NCBI GenBank assembly: GCA_036365455.1
Contig: JAWQUS010000030.1
Location: 4,526,001-4,590,000, forward strand
Length of the DNA: 64,000 nt
Direction: 5' to 3'
Source of the DNA: Macrosoma leucophasiata
Taxonomy: Eukaryota; Arthropoda; Insecta; Lepidoptera; Hedylidae
How positions within the stretch are numbered: position 1 is the first letter of the stretch; every line of letters starts with the position of its first letter. The position numbers and the translations under genes were made by a program. Below, one piece after another: positions 9,971 to 20,735 of this stretch. Under the pieces are notes generated by a model. The model ran no database searches, was not told the DNA's origin, and saw only the letters and a list, made by a program, of their open reading frames with translations.

Positions 9971-10495
9971 AGAAAAAAGTTTGATTCTGCAAAACATATC
10001 ATGAAACTATGACGATGTTACATAAAATTTATTTTAGCATTTTGTTGGTTCAACAAAATCTAAGCTGATCGTGATGAATCAGTATTGAAGTCTACCAATA
10101 TCCCACGTTACCATTCAATCCATTTCGATGTAACCAATAAAATTGTTTTATTGGCACCAATGTTTGGCAAACTGACAATAATTTTCAAAGTTCCGATGGA
10201 AGATTTTGAAAACGTAAACAACACGTTACCTGATGTATCCGCCGCTAAATATTTGTATAAATTTAGCGGTTTAGTCTTCCGGTTAGATGATAAAATTCGC
10301 AAGAGAAGAAGAATAATACACGGCCAATCAAATAAATTACATGTGCATGTTGGTATTGTGCGTTACAGAATGGAATTATAAAGTAGATGTTAAATTAGCT
10401 AGTTATCGATTTTTGAAGAATGATGGACTAGTGAAATAGCTACTAATCGGACAATTATTCAATTGCAAGGTCATCAAAGAGGGTCTTCATTCTCA
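9971..10495. other. no gene recognised; one unsupported 98-codon frame
   Basis: An open frame at 10085-10381 has no domain I know and overlaps an antisense frame. It includes a small foldback (gccgctaaat / atttagcgg). It is most likely chance or element debris. Confidence 0.4.
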
Positions 10496-10640
10496 AGTCA
10501 AACATTAACACAAGGCGACGAACAGGACTGGGCCGCCCTCATCCAGCGATTACCCGCGCCCTTCACAAGATACCCGCTACTTCGGTTCTCATGCAGATCT
10601 CTTGATTTCTGATTCGATTTCGTAGGGAAATGCCCAGCAA
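10496..10640 (-). pseudogene. RTE-type LINE fragment
   Basis: The plus-strand text 'actgggccgccctcatccagcgatt' and 'ggttctcatgcagatctc' mirrors the minus-strand RTE copy at 23868-24434. Two blocks survive around a deletion. Confidence 0.65.
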
Positions 10641-11058
10641 TATCTTACATTAGAGCTTTGTGCCTTATTTCTTACGTTTTATTAATTTGGTTAACGTTTT
10701 ATTAATTACTATGACTTAATACTTAAAAACTTTCTGTACATCTTAAAAAGCATAATTGCAAAAGTTGTGCCCAAATTCCTATTCAAATGATTCAGTATTG
10801 GTTTCTGCCGATATCTCACACATCAATCTGGCGGACATGCCGATCTGCATCTCAATGAGGACGTTTGGCGAACCAACTGTAAACAAAATGAACGTCAAAT
10901 CACTCATCACTTCAAATCGCGCGTGCTTCCACGAATAGGCACATAAAACCCTTTATAAATATATAAGTTTTATAAACGAAAAGATGATAATTAAATAATT
11001 GGTAATCTGTGTTGTGAAAGTACTATTTAATTGTTTGCTAATACTTTTGTTTTCAGAC
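10641..11058. other. no recognised feature
   Basis: AT-rich, with no domain-bearing frame. Confidence 0.4.
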
Positions 11059-11161
11059 CGCACTACGACTTTAATATCATCAAAGTATGCTTTAAACTGT
11101 CAAAACTCATACTTTACTGACAGTTCTAAGCATATTTGCTGAAAATAAAGTCGTAGCGCGG
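11059..11161. mobile_element. short palindromic MITE
   Basis: The ends gcactacgactttaat and the inverse (ataaagtcgtagcgc) enclose two further inverted pieces (tcaaaactcatactttactgac with agtatgc...). A diverged copy is at 45395-45520. It has no coding capacity. Confidence 0.65.
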
Positions 11162-12041
11162 CCTTTGAAACTCACCCAGAGTCGTCGAGCAGAGCTGTGG
11201 ACAGACGGATAAATGGACATGGCGAAACTATAAGAGTTTCTTGTAGGCTACTCTCTCTCTCTGGTCGTTCCCTCGTGGCTGAGGATCGTGATCATCCTGG
11301 CATCCCTCTCGATCGGACGAAATGTCTCCATCGGCTCCGGTCCGCGGCTATATGCACTGTGGTGTAAAAAACCGATGCTGGGTTGTCTTTGAGCTGATCA
11401 GACCATCTGGTTGGAGATCGGCCTCTTGCCCTTTTCCTCTCAACATTTCCCATAACAATCAGCCTCTAAGAGCCTATATGACCAAAATAGCTCATGATCC
11501 GGCGAAGGCACAGAGTGGAGAGGCGGTCAGTGATGTGAAGTTGCGATAAAATTGAGACATTGTAGGCTACGGAACCCTATAAAACGATCAAGTGAGAAGA
11601 TCAAAATGATGTTGCGCCTTGTGCGCTACGAAACGCAAAATAAAACATTCATAATATAAAAATAATACATTCATACAACACAAAGGAATATCAATTTCAA
11701 TTCCGATAAAACGTTAATATTTCGAAACCACAAACTGGGAAATAACCCAATCAACACTAATAGGTTAATTTGATTTGGATAAAGGAACCATTACGGTTGA
11801 ATATTTAATTGACTTGAATTGTGTGAATGGTGGATAGATATTAATATTTCAAGGAAGATTTAAGGCGTTGGGACGCGACCACATTACCGACCATTATTGG
11901 AGGAGAATTCTACCACTAGTGAAGTAAATCAACCGCACAATGGCGGTCAAAATATTCCTATAATACGATAATCTATACTTTTAGTATTCATTATTTTATT
12001 ATTTATTATATATTTTATATATTTATTATTATAAAAAAAAA
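11162..12041. other. no gene recognised
   Basis: A fragment at 11190-11255 (gacagacgg, ggcgaaactataag) resembles the repeat at 36205-36420 in reverse. The rest holds nothing I can place. Confidence 0.4.
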
Positions 12042-12247
12042 TCTTAATACTTAATATTATAAAGCTGAAGAGTTTGTTTGTTTGTTTGAACGCGCTAATC
12101 TCAGCAACAACTGGTCCGATTTGAAAAATTATTTCAGTGTTAGATAGCCCATTTATCGAGGAAGGCTTGAGGCTATATAATAAGTCTAAGACGAATAGGA
12201 GAGGGTAGGTAACATTGCACCCGCGCGCAGCCGGGGCAGGCCGCTAG
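12042..12247 (+). mobile_element. non-autonomous Helitron (family H3)
   Basis: It begins TCTTAATAC after an A and ends ...gccgCTAG before a T, the A|T insertion signature of Helitrons. The terminal region is GC-rich (ccgcgcgcagccggggc), as expected just before the CTAG end. A diverged minus-strand relative is at about 16960-17116. No Rep/helicase gene is present. Confidence 0.65.
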
Positions 12248-12357
12248 TAAGGTAATCAAATTAAATGCAGTAACGTCCGTACGTTGCAGCACCTCCTCAT
12301 GATAAAATTATCACCACTGCGATCATCAATCCGCATGCCAAACCTGATGGCATATCC

Positions 12358-12618
12358 AGTGACGGAGCTCACGGGCGTAGGCACCACGGCATCACCGAAT
12401 ATACATGCCGCTAAATGGTAGTGTTCAGCACTATCGTGTTCCGGTCAGGTGGTAATGTACGGCCCTGTTATTCCCGGCTCAGAGGCATAACCCCTTAGGC
12501 CTCGGGAGTGGAACGTATCTGCATTTTGACTTCTGGTCTTTCTGTGGGTAGGAATAGGATGCAGTTACCACTTAACATCAATGTGAGGTGCATGCTTATT
12601 TGCCACTTTCATGACATA
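12358..12618 (+). mobile_element. SINE-like family A copy
   Basis: It runs from gtgacggagctcacgggcgt to the gacataaaaaa tail. Confidence 0.8.
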
Positions 12619-12864
12619 AAAAATAACTTATTTGGAAGAGGTTTTTGCACAGCAGTGGAGATTTTTCGGTTGAAATGATGATGATGAATTTAAAGAAAAG
12701 AACGATTCTATATCAGGAAGTGTTCCAATCTAAGTGCGAGATTCATAGAACGCTTTGACTAAGTTCTAGTCAAAGTAAGACTTGAACTTTCAACGTATAT
12801 TTTGATCTACAACTGGATGCTGGTTTGCTACCTTCGTTACATTAAAAAAAAAAACAGTAAAATT

Positions 12865-13155
12865 ATGTTTTTTTTATGTCATAAAAGTGGCAAACAAGCA
12901 TGTCGTTTACATTGATGTTAAGTGATGACTGCAGCCGATAGACATCCATACAATGACCAGAGATCAAAATGCAGATGCGTTGCCACTCCTGAGGCCTAAG
13001 GTGTTATGCCTCTGCGCCGGAAATAACAGGGCCGTACATTACCACCTGACCGGAACACGATAGGGCTGAACACTACCATTTAGCGGCAAGTATATTAGGT
13101 AATGCGGTGGTGCCTTCGCCCGCGAGCTCTGTCACTGGAGCTCTACCACCAGTAA
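12865..13155 (-). mobile_element. SINE-like family A, full-length copy
   Basis: The head is at 13155 (actggtggtagagctc on the minus strand) and the tail is the poly-T run near 12868. Confidence 0.85.
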
Positions 13156-13372
13156 AAATGTACTCGTAATTTAGTCAGACTCTTTTCTTTAATACAACAC
13201 TCCAGATGTTACACAGCCGTGCTTTAATTGTTTCTTAAGAAATCGTGTTTTCGTATTTTATAGACTTCTATTATCAGATCTTTACAGTTCGAATTCCAAC
13301 AGTGCGTAAATTTGCGAGTGTTATATAAATAGCGATATGTGAAATGGATGAAACTTCACGAAACTTTTTTTA

Positions 13373-13667
13373 CTGGTGGTAGAGCTCCAGTGACGGAGCT
13401 CGCGGGCGTAGGCACCACCGCATAACCTAATATACTTGCCGTTAAATGGTAGTGTTCAGCACTATCGTGTTCCGATCAGGTGGTAATGTACGGCTCTGTA
13501 ATTTCCGGCACAGAGGCATAACACCTAATGCCTCAGGAGTGGCAGCGCATTTGCATTTTGACCTCTGTTCATTGTGTGGGTGTCTATAGGCTGCAGTCAT
13601 CACTTAACACCAATGTGAACTGCACGCTTGTTTGCCACTTTTATAACATAAAAAAAAAAAAAAAACG
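13373..13667 (+). mobile_element. SINE-like family A, full-length copy with long A tail
   Basis: The head actggtggtagagctccagt is at 13373, and the end is acataaaaaaaaaaaaaaa at about 13645-13665. This is one of the cleanest copies and useful as a consensus. Confidence 0.88.
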
Positions 13668-14066
13668 AAAACGGTGTTCTGTGGCACAAGTTTTTAAGTA
13701 GATTTTATATTAACAAGTCTTCGTTTTAATTAGAAGAATGATGTATTTTGGAAATATATTTACAATGAAAAAAAAAACTTAATTAGAACTGATCATGCAT
13801 ATTATTAATTAAACCATTTTACAACGAAATGCTATGGAGGAGCGGGGTCTTCTGGTGCAAGTATTCTTATTCTTGAAAAAAGATTCCAACCTTTGTGATA
13901 CCGGTTCAAATTAATGATTTTATGATTTATTTATGAATATACCAAAGCAAGATACATTCGTAAATATATATATATATTTTAAAGTGTAGATCGCCAAAAC
14001 CTCAAATCATGCACTCTTGTTTAAAAATAATATTACACAAATACCTATAAATCTTATAACATACCA
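13668..14066. other. no recognised feature
   Basis: AT-rich, including a short (TA)n run near 13966-13978. Confidence 0.4.
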
Positions 14067-14424
14067 TCTATACAAGTAAATAAAATTACAGTGTCTGCTT
14101 GTAAATAACCGCTTTTTAGTAAATGTGTTGTTTGAGTTTGAGTTACCGTGTATACATACATATTGTATGTATACACGGTAACTCAAACTCAAACATATAC
14201 CAAAACAACATTTTTTACAATTTCTGTCTGTCTACCTGTCTGTTTGTTCCCGCTAATCTCGGGAACGGTTATACCGACTTTGACGAGACTTCATTGGCAG
14301 ATATAGCTTATGTCATAAGGAGTAACTTAGGCTACTTTAATACTAGCTTCGCCCACGACTTCGTCTGGGAAGATACTGAACAATCATAAATTCTCACGCG
14401 GACGAAGTCACAGGGCACAGCTAG
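14067..14424 (+). mobile_element. non-autonomous Helitron (family H1) with a 30-bp perfect hairpin
   Basis: It starts TCTATACAAG at 14067 and ends cagCTAG at 14421-14424 before a T. Arms at 14131-14160 and 14164-14193 are perfect inverse repeats with a 3-nt loop. Other copies lack the second arm, so it arose by local inversion or template switching. Relatives: 1-118, 18492-18790, 19268-19505 and 40334-40925. Confidence 0.7.
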
Positions 14425-14548
14425 TTAAATAATAACATTTTAGTTTAATATACGCGAGATAAATCCGTAAAAATAGTTTTATTTCAATGAGTGTAGCTCG
14501 CGAAAACCTAAGAACATATCAAATAATAACATATTAACTAAAAATAAT

Positions 14549-14790
14549 GAAGCCAATAAACAATGTCATAGTCGATGTATTTTTCATTTCAATCAAATTA
14601 AACATAAATTCTGTTGTAGTTTGAGAAAGCTGATGGTGATCACATAAGCCCACTGGGATTTCAGTGCTATCACGCCGCGGGAATGACGTGTGAAAAATAC
14701 GAAGACAGAAAAGTGAAATGGGAAATGGCTGAATTAATTCATGAAAACAGGGGTTGAGTGAGTGGTTCTGTAGTTCAAGTATGTTGTCAA
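14549..14790 (+). repeat. direct repeat unit D, copy 1
   Basis: About 230 bp (from gaagccaataaacaatg to gaaatgggaaatgg...) is repeated at 14974-15200 with a period of about 425 bp. Shared blocks include 'tttttcatttcaatcaaatt' and 'tatcacgccgcgggaatgac'. Confidence 0.8.
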
Positions 14791-14815
14791 TAAAATTTTG
14801 TATTTATAAGGTTTA

Positions 14816-14925
14816 GCCTGGGTTGCACCATGATATTTGTTAAAGTTAAAATAAGTATAACATTTCACATTCTTCTCTAACTTAAACAGATTTCTTTAAG
14901 TTAGAGAAGGATATGAAATGTTACA
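14816..14925. mobile_element. MITE half with gggttgcaccatgatatttg end
   Basis: The end gggttgcaccatgatatttg is mirrored at 59130-59160 (caaatatcgtggtgcaac). The inner foldback ttctctaactta...taagttagagaa is shared by both copies. The partner element near 59050-59163 shows the opposite end. Confidence 0.6.
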
Positions 14926-14973
14926 CTCTTGTATAAAAATAATATTCCACAAATACCATACACACCAAATAAA

Positions 14974-15210
14974 GAAGTCAATAAACAATGACATAGCAGG
15001 TTTATTTTTCATTTCAATCAAATTAAACATGAATTCTATTGTAGTTTGAGAAAGCCGGTGGCGATCCCATAAGCCCATTGGGATTTCACTGTCTATCACG
15101 CCGCGGGAATGACGTGTGAACAATACGAAGTAAGAAAAGTGGAATGGGAAATGGTTGTTTTTTTTTCACGAAAACATTGGCTGAGTGGTTCTGTAGTTCA
15201 AGTTTGTAGT
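14974..15210 (+). repeat. direct repeat unit D, copy 2
   Basis: See 14549-14790. Confidence 0.8.
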
Positions 15211-15268
15211 CAATAAAATTGAATATTTATTAGGCTAAGTTATTAGTATACAGGTGGTGGTGGTTTTA

Positions 15269-15536
15269 CTGGTGGTAGAGCTCCAGTGACGGAGCTCGCG
15301 GGCGTAGGCACCACCGCATTACCTTATATGCTTGCCGCTAAATGGTAGTGTTCAGCACTATCGTGTTCCGGTCGGGTGGTAATGTACGGCCTTGTAATTT
15401 CCGACACAAAGGCATAACACCTTAGGCCTCAAGAGTGGTAACGCATCTGTATTTTGACCTTGGTCTTTGTGTGAGTGTCTATAGGCTGCAGTCATCACTT
15501 AACATCAATGTGAACTGCATGCTTTTTTGTAAAGTG
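15269..15536 (+). mobile_element. SINE-like family A, left arm of an inverted pair
   Basis: The full head is present (actggtggtagagctc). It runs into the tail region at ctgcatgctttttt, where the opposite copy begins. Confidence 0.85.
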
Positions 15537-15768
15537 ATGACTGCAGCCTTTAGACACTCACACAAAGACCAGAGGTCAAAATGCAGATGCTTTACCACTT
15601 CTGAGGCCTAAGGTGTTATGCCTCTGTGCCAGAAATTACAGGGCCGTATATTAACACCTGACCGGAACACGATAGTGCTGAACACTACCATTTAACGGCA
15701 AGTATATTAGGTAATGCGGTGGTGTCTACGTCCGCGAGCTGCGTCACTGGAGCTCTACTACCAGTAAT
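15537..15768 (-). mobile_element. SINE-like family A, right arm of an inverted pair
   Basis: This is a minus-strand copy joined tail-to-tail to 15269-15536. Transcripts across it would fold into a duplex of more than 200 bp. Confidence 0.85.
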
Positions 15769-16186
15769 CCTGCTAATACGGAACTAATCAAAAGCGGTTA
15801 CTTTTTAATATTCTTAGTAAACGGTTATTTTCCCTTAAATCATACTAGTTGGTGGCGCAGGAAAGCGACGGTTACGCGACTAACGTGAACGGAATGAAAA
15901 TAAAACCGATTAAAAAAACCTAAAATAAATCCTGCGCTACTCTAAACAAGAACAAAATCGAATCCATTACGCAATGTCGTCTAATCAGAATAACGGTTTC
16001 CAACATAAAAATAACTAAGTCATATAAGCTTTATTTGTTTGGTCAGCGTTTGTTTTCGACATGATTTATGTGCGTAACCAAGAGCTGTATTATGAACAAA
16101 ACCGTTTTTTTATTGGTTTTGTACGACCAACGATTATTTAACGAGAATTTTAAGACGGGCAGATACGAATAAATAAATAAAATACG
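15769..16186. other. no recognised feature
   Basis: No open frame with a domain and no repeat I can place. Confidence 0.4.
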
Positions 16187-16285
16187 CTTACACTCACAGC
16201 CACACACTAGGTATAAACCTGTGTCTTGGTTGTCGTTGTGTACCTACATACTAAACATCCAGACTCGAAACAAATAGCATAAGCA
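16187..16285 (-). mobile_element. tRNA-derived SINE (family T), tail fragment
   Basis: The segments acacactaggtataaacctgtg and cagactcgaaacaaata match the 3' portion of 400-620 in reverse. Confidence 0.65.
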
Positions 16286-16289
16286 CACT

Positions 16290-16665
16290 GCTGACATTGA
16301 TGGTAAGTAACACTGTATTCTATCAACAACAACACGAAATCACAGACTAGACCACAAATTACAATTAAGATGCGTAGTGTCGGAAATTTCAGGCCCGTAT
16401 ATTACCACCTGCCCGGAACACCTGCTGCATAGTGCTGAACATTCCTATTTCGCGGGAAATAAATTAGGTGATGCGATGGAGCCTACGTCCTTCTAGACCA
16501 TGAATTACAATATATATATGTGTTTTGCCTTTGTGTCGGAAATTTCAGGCCCGTATATTACCACCTGGCCGAAACACCTGTTGCATAGTGCTGAACATTA
16601 CTATTTCGCGGCAAATAGATTACGTGATGCGGTGGAGCATACGTCCGTGAGCTTCCACCAACTTC
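16290..16665 (-). mobile_element. diverged SINE-like family A, middle part tandemly duplicated
   Basis: The block cggaaatttcaggcccgtat occurs at 16381 and again at 16538 (period 157 bp), each followed by the same 'ttaccacctg.ccg.aacacctg.tgcatagtgctgaaca' region. Both are diverged from other family A copies in the same way (for example an extra ctg.tgca insertion), so they come from one local duplication or a subfamily. Confidence 0.65.
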
Positions 16666-16955
16666 TCCGAAGCATTTTGATTGATTGGTATGCTTTCAAG
16701 GAAGTTCAGAGAATAGGTTGTAAAATATTGTTTATTAGCGGCTCGGTCCGGCTTCGCGTGCGTAAAATATTACCTACTGTAGCGTCTACTACAATATAGC
16801 GCCAACTAGTGGAACACAGATGAAAGCTCACAGTTCTTATCTAGTACGGTAGATGGCGTGTCAATCGAATGACATCGCACATACGAAGATTTCTCAAGAG
16901 TTGGCTTTTACAACTTCCCAACGTCAATCGTTGGGCCGCGGACCGTCAGGCGCTA
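16666..16955. other. no recognised feature
   Basis: No supported gene. A ctagt at 16806-16810 could be the 3' terminus of the Helitron relative that follows. Confidence 0.35.
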
Positions 16956-17116
16956 ACACTTCGCCTGGTCGGAGGATCTTCCCTTTTCGTCGGAGGAACA
17001 CTTCCACCTGTTCCTCCACACCTACCCTCTCCTATTCATCTTAGATGATCTTAGTGGGATGTTATATAGCCTCAAGCAGACAAACAATCTCTTCAGCTTT
17101 ATAATATTAGTATAGA
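16956..17116 (-). mobile_element. Helitron (family H3) relative, diverged
   Basis: The minus strand begins TCTATACTAATATTATAAAG at 17116 and contains gctgaagagattgtttg and gaggctatataac, as in 12042-12247. The 3' end is uncertain. Confidence 0.5.
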
Positions 17117-17430
17117 TAAGGCGATACTACGATACGACGTTCGTCCAGACAGCTAATAGATTGTAAAATGTATAAACTTATAAATTCTTGTAAGAATTCA
17201 GCGATTCTCGGGAGTCAAAAGTCTCCAACGGCTTTAAACTTTAGGTTATCGTTCTAGATTAATATCAATCTTACTTTTTTTCAATCTTAGGGATTGAGGC
17301 GGCGTTAAAGAAACTTAAGTAAAAATATTTTAAAGGACAGATGTTAGATATTTCTCTGTTCACTTTTCTAAAACTGAAGATTATTTTATTATGTTTTATC
17401 TCAAAATGCCGAAAGAATCTTGTAACATGT
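17117..17430. other. no recognised feature
   Basis: AT-rich, with no domain. Confidence 0.4.
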
Positions 17431-17434
17431 AATA

Positions 17435-17717
17435 ATGGTGGTAGAGCTCCAGTGATGGAGCTCGCGGGCGTAGGCACCACCGTATTACCTAATACTTGTC
17501 GCTAAATTGTAGTGTTCAGCACTATCGTGTTCCGGTCAGGTGGTAATGTACGGCCCTGTAATTTCCGGCACAAAGGCATAACACCTGAGGCCTCAGGAGA
17601 GGTAACGCATCTGCATTTTGACCTTGGTCTTTGTGTGGGTGTCTAGAGGTTGCAGTCATCACTTAACATCAATGTGAACTGCATGCTTGTTTACCACTTC
17701 CATTGCATAAAAAAAAA
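17435..17717 (+). mobile_element. SINE-like family A, full-length copy
   Basis: It runs from ggtggtagagctccagtgat to ccattgcataaaaaaaa. Confidence 0.85.
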
Positions 17718-17737
17718 AATGTATCGCTGGCAAAATA

Positions 17738-17919
17738 TCTATTATATAAAAATAAGTCGGGTTTTCCTTCCTGACGCTATAACTCCAGAACGCACGAACC
17801 GATTTCCACAGTTTTGGATTCGTTGGAAAGGTTTCGGGCTCCGTGAGGTTTATAGCAAGCAAGAAAATTCAGGATTATAAAACGACATCCACGCGGGCGA
17901 AGCCGCGGGCAACAGCTAG
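17738..17919 (+). mobile_element. non-autonomous Helitron (family H2), complete 182 bp
   Basis: It starts TCTATTATATAAAAATAAG after an A (17737) and ends with the hairpin gcgggcgaagccgc, then gggcaacagCTAG (17916-17919), before a T (17920). This is the expected Helitron architecture: 5' TC, a 3' hairpin and CTAG between A and T. A 3'-end copy is at 61065-61104. Confidence 0.8.
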
Positions 17920-17966
17920 TAATATATAAATATGCTTTATTTAAAGAAAAATGGAAAGAAAAATTT

Positions 17967-18041
17967 GACTTCAGGCGAGGCTCAAACTCGCGGTCCACTG
18001 GGAATCTAGTCCAGCCGCTCTTCCACTTGAGCTACTGAAGT
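17967..18041 (-). tRNA. tRNA-like sequence (possible tRNA pseudogene or SINE head)
   Basis: The minus-strand 75 nt fold as a cloverleaf: 7-bp acceptor (ACTTCAG with CTGAAGT), D stem (GCTC/GAGC), an anticodon stem with one mismatch, and a T stem (GCGAG/CTCGC). An A box (TAGCTCAAGTGG) fits well. The B box (GTTTGAGCC) has one deviation from consensus. The best loop reading gives anticodon AGA, but there is no serine-type long variable arm, which argues against a functional tRNA-Ser. No tail was identified. Confidence 0.4.
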
Positions 18042-18491
18042 CCTGCCCGATTTGTCAAATCTTTCCTTCACATTTATTGCATTGCTTTATGGCAGCAGTA
18101 TATAAATATGCAATACATTGAAATAAAATGTGTCTAGCATTGCTATTTTATAAATTGACGAATATCAAATATTAAAAATATATCAGAATATATTTAGAAC
18201 ACATAAATGTAAATCTTATGAAGTTGTAACAGCGTTAGAGGGTGGTGTCGTGGTGGTGTTAGCAGTCGTATACATCGAACGTAGAAATTTTATATCGGAT
18301 TGGAGAAGCATTGAAAGCCTTGCATACGATATTTTTATTTTTAAAGTAGGTGTGAATCTGATAGAAATATATGATTCCACAAGCGAACGCTTTAAAAAGG
18401 TTTCCTTGTATCTTACATAGATAACTTCATGAAGATATTATATAAATGGCACATTTAAACTTCACGAATATATTCCTGTAATTTATAGTAG
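18042..18491. other. no recognised feature
   Basis: No domain-bearing frame or placed repeat. Confidence 0.4.
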
Positions 18492-18790
18492 ATAGCTGTT
18501 CCTGCGACTTCGTCCGCTTGAGAATTTATGATTATTCAGTATCTACCCGGAAAAAGTCGTGGACGCAGCTAGTATAAGTAGCTAAAGTCGATAAAGTCCC
18601 GTCAAAATCGGTTCAGCCGTTTCCGAGATTAGCGGGAACAAACAGACAGACGGCAAGACAAAAATTGTAAAAAAAAATGTTTTAGTATATGTACCGTGTA
18701 TACACACATATGCATTTAGTAAAAAGCGGTTATTGTTATATTACAAACAGACACTCCAATTTTATTTATTTGTATAGATGTATAGATATA
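18492..18790 (-). mobile_element. non-autonomous Helitron (family H1)
   Basis: On the minus strand it carries the family blocks: gtgtctgtttgtaatat, aaccgctttttac, cccgctaatctcggaaacgg and gaacgaa-like 3' parts. The terminal CTAG has decayed (atagctg). Confidence 0.65.
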
Positions 18791-19160
18791 GATTATCTAC
18801 CTACCTGGCGAACCGTTTGCACACAGGGAGTTTGTATTATATAATGTGTATATTTACATCTGAATAGTACAGGAAATATACTTTGGTGTGATATTTGGGT
18901 ACACGTTAGAAACATTATTATCCTGAAAACGCAGATCTAATGTAGAAAAAAAACTTCATAATCGATTGTGACTTAACATAGTCCATTTGTAACGTATTAC
19001 GTTTTACGTAGCCTATTTGAGGTAAGGAAAACAACTGTAGGTAATTTATTGCCGGATAAGGAAAACCGTAAAATATCCATTTCCTTCTGCTGCAATTAAA
19101 ACTAGTCCATAGTAATAAAATATAAACAAGAAATCTTTGAATTGTATAAATATTTTCGCT
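18791..19160. other. no recognised feature
   Basis: Nothing I can place. Confidence 0.4.
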
Positions 19161-19161
19161 T

Positions 19162-19267
19162 AGTTTTTTTATGTAATGTAAGAGGCAAACAAGCATGCAG
19201 TTCACATTGATGTTCAGTGATGACTGCAGCCTATAGACACCCACACAAAGACCAAGGTCAAAATGCA
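19162..19267 (-). mobile_element. SINE-like family A, tail fragment
   Basis: It runs from the poly-T start to gtcaaaatgcat, and is truncated where the Helitron fragment begins. Confidence 0.75.
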
Positions 19268-19505
19268 TATATGCATGTTTACACGGCACATATAAAACAA
19301 CATTTTTTACAATTTTTGTCTGTCTGTCTGTTTGTTCCGGCTAATCTCGGGATCGGGTTTACCGATTTCGACGGGACTGGCAGATAGTTTATGTAATAAG
19401 GAGTAACTTAGGCGACTTTTATACTAGCTGCGCCTACGACTTCGTCTGGGTAGGTACTGAACAATCATAAATTCTCAAACGAAGTCGCGGACATAGCTCG
19501 TAAAT
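19268..19505 (+). mobile_element. Helitron (family H1), 3' portion
   Basis: The blocks cattttttacaatttttgtctg, taaggagtaacttaggc and acgacttcgtctgggtaggt are present. The terminus has decayed to ctcgt. Confidence 0.65.
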
Positions 19506-19754
19506 AATTAAATTCTGAATAACGTTCCACTAAACTGCGTTCAAGTTCATGAAATTGTGGATGAAACCTGAAATAAATAATCTTATTTACTTAAAATACT
19601 CTGTTATTTGCCAACAGGGAAAGCTTCATTGAACTTAATTTATGTCTTCTCTGGCTGCATCACAGATTTTTCAATCAGCTGTTAACCACTAGAGCGTGCA
19701 ATCGCGAGGGAAACTACAAGTCCGGTCAATTGTATGAGTTTCCTGTACACAGAA

Positions 19755-19925
19755 TTTCACATAGCAATGTACGGCCCTGTAATTTCCGGCACAGAGGCAT
19801 AACACCTTAGGCCTCAGGAGTGGTAACGCGTCTGCATTTTGACCTCGGTCCCTATTTGAGTGTCTCATAGGCTGCAGTCATCACTTTACATCAATGTGAA
19901 CTGCATGCTTGTTTGCCACTTCAAT
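19755..19925 (+). mobile_element. SINE-like family A, 3' half
   Basis: It runs from gcaatgtacggccctgtaat to gtttgccacttcaataaa. Confidence 0.78.
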
Positions 19926-20735
19926 AAACAAGAAGCAACACACCGCTACAGACTACCCGCAGCGTGGCCTCAGCGTTTTTCTGAACTCTAAACCTTAGTC
20001 ACAAATGAACAAATTAATTAAGCTTATCATCCAGTCCCATCCCGCATTCTAGGGTGGACTTGATTTAAAACTGGGTTAACATAAATTAAGGCTGTTCTCA
20101 TCTGATTACATAGCTTCATGTCCGCTATTCGTAGTGTACCTATTTCCATTTTACTGTGCATCAATTACGCAACTGACCTACACGAATACGGGTCATTTCT
20201 TTATTGAATCAGTTCAGTGTCACGTTCAAATTCCAACGATTCAATTAAGTTTTTGTCCCATGTAATACGAGCGGCGGCGACTCTGTGAACATCTCTAGAC
20301 ACATGCCAAAGGACGAGGGTGCAAACGGCAATTTCCAAAAAAAAAAGAAATTCCGAAATATTTTTTTCGACCTGGGTACCAGAATCAGGGCCTCACTGTG
20401 GCTATGGTAAATTATTATTACTAGACTGTTAGGGGACTAGTAGTGGCAGATAAATTTAATTACCAAACGGATCACGCGAACTTACTTCAAAAGCGACGTA
20501 TGTATAGTCATAACACGTCCTAGAACAGGGAGAAGTGTTAAAGCCTTTTCTCATCAGCAATTACTTTAGGCAATTTCATGGCGAAGCGATTTAGTCGCGA
20601 GCTTATCTATAAATCGTAAAGTTCTGGAAATCGAAAAATCGGAAATAAATTAGAAAGGCTCTAAATTAGCAGGGTTGAGACTAACTGAACCTGATTGCGC
20701 GAGGTACCTGGAACAGTGTTTGTAGTACCTATAGC
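19926..20735. other. no recognised feature
   Basis: No supported gene. At 20085-20260 a segment ('catccgctattcgt...gtgcatcaattac', 'acgaatacgggtcatttctttattgaatc') recurs at 21565-21710, so a low-copy unclassified repeat is present. Confidence 0.5.

Noticed and set aside
10085..10381. 98-codon open frame
   Set aside because: No domain, an overlapping antisense frame and an internal foldback. Not supportable as a gene.
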